In this document: positions 30,874 to 37,871 of the stretch, piece after piece
Layout: the number at the start of each line of letters is the position of its first letter
How positions within the stretch are numbered: position 1 is the stretch's first letter
Assembly: GCA_029865265.1 (NCBI GenBank)
Contig: JAOUHG010000023.1
Coordinates: forward strand, 1 to 49,433
Direction: 5' to 3'
Origin: Candidatus Krumholzibacteriia bacterium
GTDB lineage: Bacteria > Krumholzibacteriota > Krumholzibacteriia > WVZY01 > JAKEHA01
Length of the DNA stretch: 49,433 nt
Notes under the pieces: generated by a model
Seen by the model: the letters and a program-made list of their open reading frames with translations, nothing else
What the model was told of the DNA's origin: nothing
Databases searched by the model: none
Translations under genes and position numbers: made by a program

Positions 30874-32040
30874 ATGCGTCGACCCCTCCGGCTCGTGTTG
30901 CGTATTGGCGTCCCGCTTCTGGTGGCGATCGTGGTGTGGTTGGCGTTGCGCCCGTCGCCGGTCCCGGTGGAGACCGCGGTGGTGGATCGCGGCCGCGTGC
31001 AGGTGACGGTGGAGGAGGAGGGGGAGACGCTGGTGCACGACCGCTACCGCATCACCGCGCCGGTCACCGGGCAGTTGCGGCGGCTGACGCTGCGCCAGGG
31101 GGACGCCGTGAGCGCCGGCGACGTGCTCGCGCAGGTCGAACCGGCCCCGCTGGGGACGCGGGCACTGGAGGAGGCGCGCGCCCGCCTGGCGGCCGCGATC
31201 GAGGCGCAGCGCGCGGCGAAGGCAACGCTGGAACGCGCGCGCGCGGCGTCGCAGCAGGCCGAGCGGGAGCGCGAACGCGCCGCGCAACTGGTCAAGGACG
31301 GCCTGATTGCGGTGGAGGCCAGGGAACGCGCGGACCTTGCGGCGCAGACGGCGGCGCGAGAACTCGACGCGGCCAGCCACAACGAGAAGGTTGCGGCGTA
31401 CGAAGTGGCGCAGGCGCGCGCGGTGGTGGAGCCGCGTCCGGGCGCCTCCGCCATCACCCTGTCCTCGCCGGTGGCGGGTTGCGTGCTGCGCATCGACGAT
31501 CCCAGCGAACGCGTGGTTGCCTTTGGCGCACCCATCATGGAAATCGGCGACACCTCGCACCTGGAGGTGGTCGCGGACCTGCTCTCCAACGACGCGGTCC
31601 GGGTGTCGGTGGGGGATACGGTGGAGGTGCACGACTGGGGCGGCGACTCCACGCTGGTGGCCGTGGTCGACGTGGTCGAGCCGTCGGGGTTCACCAAGAT
31701 CTCTGCGCTGGGCGTGGAGGAGCAGCGCGTCAACATCCGGGCCATGCTGGCCAACCCGCCGCGCCAGCTGGGCGACCGCTACCGTGTCATGGTGCGGGTG
31801 GTGTTGTGGCGCGGGAACGACGTGCTGCGCATTCCGCGCGGCGCGGCCATCCGCACCGGCGCCGGGTGGCACGCCTTCGTGGTCGAGGGCGGTCGCGTGC
31901 GGGAGCGCGTCATTCGTGCGGGCCGGCAGGGCAGCGGGTTCGTGGAAGTGCTGGACGGACTCGCAGCGGGGGACATGGTGGTCATGTATCCCGACGAGCG
32001 CGTTCGCGACGGCGCGCGGGTCCGCTCCGCGCGGCCCTGA
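30874..32040 (+). CDS. HlyD/RND-family periplasmic adaptor protein
   Basis: 388 residues. One N-terminal membrane anchor (about 6-22), a lipoyl-like half motif (RITAPVTGQLRRLTLRQGDAV), a long Ala/Arg/Glu coiled-coil hairpin (about 95-175), the second lipoyl half (ITLSSPVAGCVLRI), and beta-barrel and membrane-proximal parts (LEVVADLLSNDAVRV, GDRYRVMVRVVLW). It would connect the ABC permease to an outer-membrane partner, which is not in the window. ATG at 30874 has GGGAG eight bases upstream; a GTG at 30865 overlapping the permease stop is the alternative. Confidence 0.9.
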   Translation: MRRPLRLVLRIGVPLLVAIVVWLALRPSPVPVETAVVDRGRVQVTVEEEGETLVHDRYRITAPVTGQLRRLTLRQGDAVSAGDVLAQVEPAPLGTRALEEARARLAAAIEAQRAAKATLERARAASQQAERERERAAQLVKDGLIAVEARERADLAAQTAARELDAASHNEKVAAYEVAQARAVVEPRPGASAITLSSPVAGCVLRIDDPSERVVAFGAPIMEIGDTSHLEVVADLLSNDAVRVSVGDTVEVHDWGGDSTLVAVVDVVEPSGFTKISALGVEEQRVNIRAMLANPPRQLGDRYRVMVRVVLWRGNDVLRIPRGAAIRTGAGWHAFVVEGGRVRERVIRAGRQGSGFVEVLDGLAAGDMVVMYPDERVRDGARVRSARP

Positions 32041-32086
32041 CCGGGTGTCTCCGGCTCCGGTGTTGTGGAGGACGGCGCCGGTCTGC

Positions 32087-32092
32087 TAGTGT
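32087..32092 (+). promoter_or_regulatory. Candidate -10 element before the GT-C/propeller gene
   Basis: TAGTGT in CTGCTAGTGTTGCC, 21 bases before the ATG at 32114, predicting a leader of about 15 bases. The same TAGTGTTGCC precedes mscL. Confidence 0.25.
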
Positions 32093-32113
32093 TGCCGCAC
32101 TGCGCCCCCTCCC

Positions 32114-34432
32114 ATGCTGAACACTCTTTCCAATCGAACGCTGCGGCTGCTGCTCGCCGCCCTCGCCCTCGCGGTGCGCATCCCCTTCGCGGGCTACTTC
32201 GACTTCGTCAGCTTCGACGGCACCTTCTATCTCAACCAGGCAAAGGCGCTCCTGCAGGGCTCGCTCTCCGGCGGCGCGTTTCCCATTGGCTACCCGCTCA
32301 TGGTGGCACCGGTGCTGGCCATCGTGCGCGACCCGGTGCGCGCGGGCATGATCGTGTCGCTGCTCGCGGCGGTGGGGACGGTGCTGGTGTTCTTCGAACT
32401 GGCGCGCCGCCTCGCCAACCGCACCGACGCCCTCATCGGCGCCGTGGTGCTGGCCGCCACCCCGCTGTTCATCCAGACCTCGCTGCTCACGCTGTCCGAG
32501 TCCGCCTACGTGTTCTGGGTGATGCTCACCCTCGCGCTCTTCGGCGTGGGCCGCTTTGGCCTGGCGGGGCTGGCCATCGGTATGGCGGCGGCCACGCGCC
32601 CCGAGGCCATCGCGGTGGCGGGAACGCTGGGCGCCATTCTGCTGGTGCGCTGGCTGCGTGCGCGCCGGCCGGCGCCGCGCGTGCTGCTGCTGTTCGTGGG
32701 GTGCTTTCTGGCGGTGTACGCGGTGAACATCGCGGCCATGTCGGTGCCGCGCGGCGGGCTCACCGTTCTGTCGCGTTCGGGCGCGTTCGAGTCCAAGGCC
32801 ACACCGTGGATGTTGCGCGAGTCGTCGGTGGACTACGAGGGCAAGGCGATCCTGGAAGAAGCCGCGCGCCGGAGCGTCACCCAACTCGACCGCACCTCGG
32901 AGTACGCGCAGCGCCTGCCGCGCGACCTGCTGCACCTGTTCATGCAGACGCTGCCGCTGCTGCCGCTGCTGGCGCTTTTCTCCCGGCGCGCGACGTTCGT
33001 GCTGGCCGCGTTTGTGCCCATCTTCTTCATACCGCTCTTCACCGAGGACCGCGGCATCCTGCGCTGGATGGTGCCCTACCTGCCGCCCATGATCCTCTAC
33101 GGCATGATGGGGGTTGCGGCCATCGCGCGGCCGCGCCTGCGCACGCTGGCGCGCGCGGCGGTGGTATTGACGGCTCTGTTCGCGTTCTTCGTGAACCGCG
33201 GCGTGCTGCGCACGGGTCTGGAAGACGAGATGCGCCCGGTGAAGGCGGTGGCGCGGAACTTTGCGTCGCGCGTGTCGCCGGGCGATTTCATTGCCGACCG
33301 CAAGCCCTACTTTGCCTTCTACGCCGGCGGGCGCTACCGCGAAATCCCCATCGCCCCGTGCGGCGAGGCGGTGGCCAGCCTGGCCGCGGACAACGTGCGC
33401 TACCTGTCCCTGTTCCAGCCCGTCATTCACAACCTGCGCCCGGCCATGCGCCCGCTGGTGTACGACATGGCCGCCATCCGGGGTGAGCTGCGCTATAAAC
33501 AGGTGCTCTTCGACCGCTCGGGGCAGATCGTGTATCAGCGTGTGCTGGACGAGGAGCCCATCACCGACCGGCCGCTCACCAGCCCCGACACCACCGCACT
33601 CGCGCCGGCGTGGTCGCCGGACGGAAAGACCATCGCCTTCCGGCGCTTCACCAAAGACGGCGACGGCGAGATCTGCGTGATCGCCGCCGCGGGGGGTACG
33701 CCGCGTGTGATCATGAAAACCGGACGCATCGCGGACTTCCTCTCCTGGTCGCCGGATGGAAAGCGCATCACATTCTCGCAGGTGACCGATGACAACCAGG
33801 ATATCGCCGCGGTGGATTTGGCCACGGGTCGGGTGGAACGCCTCACCCGCGACCCATCGCGCGACTACGCGCCCTCGTGGTGTCGCGACACGGGCGAGAT
33901 TGTGTTTGGTTCGGACCGCAACGGCACGCCCGGGGTATGGTTGCTGGCGCGCCCGGGTGTGACACCCACGCTGCTCTCCGGTGACATGCCCGCGGGGCCG
34001 CCCAGCATCTCGCCGCGCGGCGACGTGGTCACCTGGCTCGACGGCGTGGGACGCCTGGTGCTGCTGGACCGCGCCAGCGGCCAGCGCGTGGTGGTGGCCG
34101 AACCGCGCGGCATCCTGGCGCCGGCGGCGTGGCACCCGGATGGCAACGTGTTGGCGGTGGCGGCCTACGACTGGGGGGTGGCGGAGATTTATCTCATTCG
34201 TGTTACCGACGGCCGCGCGCTGCGCGTCACCAACCGCATCCGCGGCAAGAGCATGCCCGCCTGGAGCGCGGACGGCACCGAGATCGCGGTGGCGTCGGGA
34301 GAGAAGAGCGACGTGTCGCTCATCGTGCTGGGAACGCTGACGCCGTACCTGGCACGGCTCCACGACGACGACGACGTGGGCGCATTCCAGCGCCCCGACG
34401 ACACCCGCGGCGAACCGCCGGCACCGCGCTAG
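32114..34432 (+). CDS. GT-C glycosyltransferase fused to a C-terminal TolB-like beta-propeller
   Basis: 772 residues. The first about 370 residues are an ArnT/PMT-like GT-C membrane part: acidic motif in FVSFDGTFYLNQAK of the first loop and about ten helices (LIGAVVLAATPLFIQ, LAGLAIGMAAATRPEAIAV, VPYLPPMILYGMMGVAAI). From about residue 497 come six PD40/WD40-like blades: APAWSPDGKTIAF, FLSWSPDGKRITF, APSWCRDTGEIVF, PPSISPRGDVVTW, PAAWHPDGNVLAV and MPAWSADGTEIAV. This fusion is unusual. It likely transfers sugar from a lipid carrier in the periplasm, with the propeller binding acceptor or partner. It stands alone, with mscS convergent seven bases later. Confidence 0.85.
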   Translation: MLNTLSNRTLRLLLAALALAVRIPFAGYFDFVSFDGTFYLNQAKALLQGSLSGGAFPIGYPLMVAPVLAIVRDPVRAGMIVSLLAAVGTVLVFFELARRLANRTDALIGAVVLAATPLFIQTSLLTLSESAYVFWVMLTLALFGVGRFGLAGLAIGMAAATRPEAIAVAGTLGAILLVRWLRARRPAPRVLLLFVGCFLAVYAVNIAAMSVPRGGLTVLSRSGAFESKATPWMLRESSVDYEGKAILEEAARRSVTQLDRTSEYAQRLPRDLLHLFMQTLPLLPLLALFSRRATFVLAAFVPIFFIPLFTEDRGILRWMVPYLPPMILYGMMGVAAIARPRLRTLARAAVVLTALFAFFVNRGVLRTGLEDEMRPVKAVARNFASRVSPGDFIADRKPYFAFYAGGRYREIPIAPCGEAVASLAADNVRYLSLFQPVIHNLRPAMRPLVYDMAAIRGELRYKQVLFDRSGQIVYQRVLDEEPITDRPLTSPDTTALAPAWSPDGKTIAFRRFTKDGDGEICVIAAAGGTPRVIMKTGRIADFLSWSPDGKRITFSQVTDDNQDIAAVDLATGRVERLTRDPSRDYAPSWCRDTGEIVFGSDRNGTPGVWLLARPGVTPTLLSGDMPAGPPSISPRGDVVTWLDGVGRLVLLDRASGQRVVVAEPRGILAPAAWHPDGNVLAVAAYDWGVAEIYLIRVTDGRALRVTNRIRGKSMPAWSADGTEIAVASGEKSDVSLIVLGTLTPYLARLHDDDDVGAFQRPDDTRGEPPAPR

Positions 34433-34439
34433 CGCGGCT

Positions 34440-35498
34440 TCACTCGCCGGCGTTCTTCATGTACACGGTGCGGATGGGGAAGGGAATTTCGATTCCCTCC
34501 TGGTTGAAGCGCTTGTGGATGGCCTTCACCAGCTCGTGCGTGGCAAGGTACTGCGCGGGGAAGTTGGTGCACTGGATGACGAGGTTGAAATTGATGCTCG
34601 AGTCGCCGAATGCGTTGAAGCGCACGGCCGGCTCAAATTCCTTTACCGTCCCCTCCACACGCTCAATCACTTCCTTCGCCACCTCGATGGACACCCGCTG
34701 CACCTTCTCCAGGTCGCTCGCGTAGGAGACCCCGATACCCAGCACCACCCCGAATGGCTCGCTGGGGAGGGCGTAGTTGATAATGATGGCGTCGGTCATC
34801 TTGGTGTTGGGAACCACCACCAGGTTGTTGCGCACCATGCGCAGGGTGGTGGAGCGCCAGCCGATGTCGTGGACGAAGCCCTCCTGGCCGCTGTCGAGCT
34901 GAATGAAATCCCCGGTGTTGATCTCCTTCAGCGCCAGCAGCTGCAGGCCGGCGAAAAAGTTTGCCAGCGTGGGCTGCAACGCCAGCGCCACCGCCAGACC
35001 ACCCACACCCATGGCGGTAATGAGGGGTGCAATCTGGATGCCCATGGTCTGGAAGATGACCAGAAGACCGATGCCGAAGATGATGACGTTGACCACGATA
35101 TTCGCCAGGCTGGCCGACGATGGCACCACCTTGTAGGCGTAGTGAACCGCGAGTCCGCTGGCCAGGCGCGCCACCACGAACACGGACAGCAGCATGACCG
35201 CGATGCGCATGCCGGTGGTGAGCTGGTTGTCGATGTTGTCCGGGAGTGGCACGGATGGCAGCGCCATGTAGATGCCGACAAGCAGGAACGCCCACACCGC
35301 CACGCCCTTGACCGAGTTGACGATGACGTCGTCCAGTTTGCCCTCGGTGGTGGTGGCGAGCTTGCGCAGGCTTCCCAGCAGCACGCGATCCGCGATGAAG
35401 CCGACGATGAGCGAGAGCGCCACGATGCCGCCCGCGGTCAAGAGCTCGCGCGTGGTGGCGGACATGCCGCTAAAGATGGAGGCAAACACGAAGACCAT
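34440..35498 (-). CDS. mscS: MscS-family small-conductance mechanosensitive channel
   Basis: 352 residues. Four to five helices (about 15-36, 48-66, 85-108, 117-138, and pore helix about 146-172) then the cytoplasmic MscS domain. The pore helix region MGVGGLAVALALQPTLANFF and the signature NTGDFIQLDSGQEGFVHDIG with RSTTLRMVRNNLVVVPN are typical. Releases solutes on osmotic shock. The ATG at 35498 has no Shine-Dalgarno sequence, but a -10-like TAGATT ends exactly six bases upstream, which predicts a leaderless mRNA. That hexamer overlaps the stop codon of the upstream lipoprotein gene. Confidence 0.93.
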   Translation of the reverse strand: MVFVFASIFSGMSATTRELLTAGGIVALSLIVGFIADRVLLGSLRKLATTTEGKLDDVIVNSVKGVAVWAFLLVGIYMALPSVPLPDNIDNQLTTGMRIAVMLLSVFVVARLASGLAVHYAYKVVPSSASLANIVVNVIIFGIGLLVIFQTMGIQIAPLITAMGVGGLAVALALQPTLANFFAGLQLLALKEINTGDFIQLDSGQEGFVHDIGWRSTTLRMVRNNLVVVPNTKMTDAIIINYALPSEPFGVVLGIGVSYASDLEKVQRVSIEVAKEVIERVEGTVKEFEPAVRFNAFGDSSINFNLVIQCTNFPAQYLATHELVKAIHKRFNQEGIEIPFPIRTVYMKNAGE

Positions 35499-35504
35499 GC
35501 GCAG

Positions 35505-35510
35505 AATCTA
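35505..35510 (-). promoter_or_regulatory. Candidate leaderless promoter of mscS
   Basis: TAGATT on the minus strand, followed by six bases and the ATG. With standard -10 to start spacing the mRNA would begin at the A of the ATG. Its TAG is also the stop codon of the gene at 35508. Confidence 0.4.
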
Positions 35511-36131
35511 TCGCGAACGCGCCGCGCGATCAAGTGCCACCGCGGGACTCTTGACGGAAAGCGAGAAGAACCCCTCGGAGATGGTGCGCGTGCCCGCGGG
35601 ATCGCTGTTGGACACGTCGCCCATGTTGAAGGAGATCCCCTTCATGGTGCCGGTGAGCACGTTCTCGTCGCTGAACGTCAGCCGGAACGTCCCCGCCGTC
35701 ACCGCCAGCGACTCGATGGGGTCGCCGCCGTCGGGCGCCTCTTCGTAGTAGAGCCACACGTTGTCGGGGTCGGCGGTGGCCTCGCCCACGGTCGACACCG
35801 GGGTCAGCGACACCGGGAAGTCCGCGCGCAGCGCAAACACCATGCGGATCTGGAACACACCGGCGGCGGTGCTCATCTGCCCGGACACGTCGTAGCGGTT
35901 GGAGGTGGTGAGCACCACCGAGACGTCGCCGTCATCCAGGCAGAACGCGACGGGGCTCGAACGCCCCACGATCTTCGCGCCCAGCCCGGTGTCGACAGTG
36001 CACAAGCGATCGTTTGGCTGGACGGGGTCGTTGCCCTCGCACGCCAGGCAGAGTGCAAGGCACAGCAGCAGGCCGAGTTGGCGTCGGCCCCGGGATGCCG
36101 GGTTGGTGCGGGTGCGGGTGTGCGGTATCAT
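35508..36131 (-). CDS. Predicted lipoprotein of unknown function
   Basis: 207 residues. The N-terminus has basic residues, a hydrophobic stretch LGLLLCLALCLAC and a lipobox-like LCLAC with Cys near 31, then a beta-rich domain (VSVVLTTSNRYDVSGQM, IRMVFALRADFPVSL, FRLTFSDENVLTGTM). I do not recognise the family. No Shine-Dalgarno sequence; ATG at 36131 lies six bases after a TATTAT -10-like hexamer, so it is probably leaderless. It ends ten bases before mscS and is divergent from the pcm gene. Confidence 0.68.
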   Translation of the reverse strand: MIPHTRTRTNPASRGRRQLGLLLCLALCLACEGNDPVQPNDRLCTVDTGLGAKIVGRSSPVAFCLDDGDVSVVLTTSNRYDVSGQMSTAAGVFQIRMVFALRADFPVSLTPVSTVGEATADPDNVWLYYEEAPDGGDPIESLAVTAGTFRLTFSDENVLTGTMKGISFNMGDVSNSDPAGTRTISEGFFSLSVKSPAVALDRAARSR

Positions 36132-36136
36132 TGCAC

Positions 36137-36143
36137 TATAATA
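36137..36143. promoter_or_regulatory. Overlapping divergent -10 elements (pcm plus strand, lipoprotein minus strand)
   Basis: CTATAATAG (36136-36144) contains a perfect plus-strand TATAAT (36137-36142) and on the minus strand TATTAT (36143 to 36138). The minus hexamer is six bases before the lipoprotein ATG; the plus hexamer is 62 bases before pcm. One symmetric element may therefore start transcription both ways. Confidence 0.5.
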
Positions 36144-36204
36144 GAGGGCGGACCGGCGGCGCGCAATGTTCCCCGGCCGGCCGCACTGTTACCGGGAGTA
36201 TCCC

Positions 36205-36936
36205 ATGGTGTTCCGTTGTTGCGTAAACATCCGGCGGCCGGCTGGCCCGGCCGTGCTGGCGGTGGCATGTGCCCTGATGGTGGCGGCCGCGGCCCCGCCC
36301 ACGGACGAGGAGATGACCATGAAGCGCAAGCAGATGGTTGAGAAGCAGATGGAGCGGCGCGGCATCACCGATGCGCGCGTGCTGGAAGCGCTGCGCGCGG
36401 TGGAGCGTCACCGCTTTGTCCCCGAGACCGCGCAGGAGGACGCGTACGAGGACTACCCGCTGGCCATCGGCTTCGGGCAGACCATCTCGCAGCCGTACAT
36501 CGTGGCGCTCATGACCGAGTCCATCGAACCGAAACCGGGTGACCGCGTGCTCGAAATCGGCACCGGCTCGGGATACCAGGCGGCGGTACTCTCGCTGCTG
36601 GTGAAGGACGTGTACTCCATCGAGATCGTGGAGGAGCTGGGCCTCGCCGCCGCCGAGCGGCTGGCGCAACTGGGCTACGACAACGTGCACGTGCGCGTCG
36701 GCGACGGCTACCAGGGCTGGCCGGAGCACGCGCCCTTCGACGCCATCGTCGTCACCGCCGCACCGCCGGAGATTCCGCAGGCGCTGGTGGACCAGCTGGC
36801 CGAAGGCGGGCGCATGGTGATCCCGGTGGGGACGAGCTACCAGGAACTGCTGATGGTGGAAAAAAAGAACGGCAAGGTATCCCGGCGCGTGATCACGGTG
36901 GTACGCTTCGTGCCGATGGTCCCCGAGAAGAAGTAG
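36205..36936 (+). CDS. pcm: Protein-L-isoaspartate O-methyltransferase with export signal
   Basis: 243 residues. Methylates L-isoaspartyl residues of aged proteins with S-adenosylmethionine. SAM motif VLEIGTGSGYQAAVLS, MVEKQMERRGITDARVLEAL, HRFVPE, GFGQTISQPYIVALM and VVTAAPPEIPQALVDQL are diagnostic. Residues 1-35 look like a signal peptide with hydrophobic core VLAVACALMVAAA, which cytosolic homologues of about 210 residues lack; the mature length is then normal. ATG at 36205 has GGGAG six bases upstream. Repair of periplasmic proteins is implied, though SAM supply there is unclear; a start further in would remove the signal but has no better ribosome-binding site. Confidence 0.92.
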   Translation: MVFRCCVNIRRPAGPAVLAVACALMVAAAAPPTDEEMTMKRKQMVEKQMERRGITDARVLEALRAVERHRFVPETAQEDAYEDYPLAIGFGQTISQPYIVALMTESIEPKPGDRVLEIGTGSGYQAAVLSLLVKDVYSIEIVEELGLAAAERLAQLGYDNVHVRVGDGYQGWPEHAPFDAIVVTAAPPEIPQALVDQLAEGGRMVIPVGTSYQELLMVEKKNGKVSRRVITVVRFVPMVPEKK

Positions 36937-36950
36937 GGGAGACGGCACCG

Positions 36951-37469
36951 ATGATACTGAACGTGGACAACCTTGCAGTCGAGGTGCGCGCCGGAACGCC
37001 CGCCGATGTTCCGTTGCTGTTGACGTTCATCCGCGCGATGGCTGAGTTCGAAAAGCTGACCGCCTCCGCCACCGAGGCCTCGCTCCGCGACGCACTCTTC
37101 GGCGAGGATGCGGTGGCCCACGCGCACCTCGCATTCGTGGATGGCAAACCCATCGCCTACGCCATCTACTTCTTCTCCTTCACCAGCATGATGGGCAGAC
37201 GCGCGCTGTGGCTCGACGATCTGTTCGTCGACCCCGCGTTTCGCGGCAAGGGCATCGGCAAGGCACTCATGGCCTACCTGGCCGGCATCGCGGTCAAACA
37301 CAAGTGCGCGCGTTTCGAGTGGATCGTGCTCGACTGGAACACATCGGCAATCGAATTCTACCAACGCCTCGGCGCCGACGTCCTCCCCGACTGGCGCATC
37401 TGCCGCGTCGACGAGGCGCAACTGCCGCGCATCGCCAGCGGGCTGGTCGTTTCGACGGACGCCGACTAA
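36951..37469 (+). CDS. GNAT-family N-acetyltransferase (diamine/SSAT-like)
   Basis: 172 residues. Acetyl-CoA-binding motif A is clear: LWLDDLFVDPAFRGKGIGKALMAYL. Motif B follows (CARFEWIVLDWNTSAIEFYQRLGA). The order and WIVLDWN and FYQRLGA pattern match the spermidine/thialysine acetyltransferase branch, which acetylates diamines or polyamines. Starts 14 bases after pcm. Substrate cannot be fixed. Confidence 0.85.
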   Translation: MILNVDNLAVEVRAGTPADVPLLLTFIRAMAEFEKLTASATEASLRDALFGEDAVAHAHLAFVDGKPIAYAIYFFSFTSMMGRRALWLDDLFVDPAFRGKGIGKALMAYLAGIAVKHKCARFEWIVLDWNTSAIEFYQRLGADVLPDWRICRVDEAQLPRIASGLVVSTDAD

Positions 37470-37476
37470 CGGCTCA

Positions 37477-37842
37477 TCACGCCGCGGGGGAGTCGCCGCG
37501 GCGCACGGTGACGACGGTGTGGATGCCGCCGCGAACCAGGAAGTCTCCCACCACTTCGATGAAGCGCGGCTTCACGGCGGCGGCGATGTCGTCCAGGATG
37601 CGGTTGGTGACGGCCTCGTGGAAGGCGCCCTCGTTGCGGTATGACCACAGGTAGAGTTTGAGCGACTTGAGCTCCACGCAGTGGCGGTCGGGCACGTAGC
37701 GGATGCGGATGGTGGCAAAGTCGGGCTGCCCGGTGCGCGGGCACAGGCAGGTGAACTCCGGGCACTCGAACGAGATCAGGTAGTCCCGGTCGGGCTGCGG
37801 ATTGTCGAAGACTTCCAGTTCGCGGGATGGCTGCGTGCTCAT
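37477..37842 (-). CDS. queF: NADPH-dependent 7-cyano-7-deazaguanine reductase QueF
   Basis: 121 residues. Reduces preQ0 to preQ1 in queuosine synthesis; unimodal (YkvM) type. The catalytic Cys is in [18 protein letters not shown], and the family motif [20 protein letters not shown] is present, with HTVVTVRRG near the end. ATG at 37842 gives the expected MSTQPSREL; longer frames upstream are not supported. A TACAAT hexamer (37854-37849) ends six bases before the ATG and there is no Shine-Dalgarno, so this gene also looks leaderless. It lies 29 bases downstream of the large membrane protein gene. Confidence 0.94.
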   Translation of the reverse strand: MSTQPSRELEVFDNPQPDRDYLISFECPEFTCLCPRTGQPDFATIRIRYVPDRHCVELKSLKLYLWSYRNEGAFHEAVTNRILDDIAAAVKPRFIEVVGDFLVRGGIHTVVTVRRGDSPAA

Positions 37843-37848
37843 GCACGC

Positions 37849-37854
37849 ATTGTA
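37849..37854 (-). promoter_or_regulatory. Candidate leaderless promoter of queF
   Basis: TACAAT on the minus strand in GGTTACAATGCG, then six bases to the ATG. The same context as the fumC element. Predicted transcript start is the A of the queF ATG. Confidence 0.45.
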
Positions 37855-37871
37855 ACCCGCCCGCGCGCCTC

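Noticed and set aside
31982-34363. Long minus-strand frame opposite the GT-C/propeller gene
   Set aside because: Low-complexity translation without motifs; opposite strand has membrane helices and PD40 repeats.
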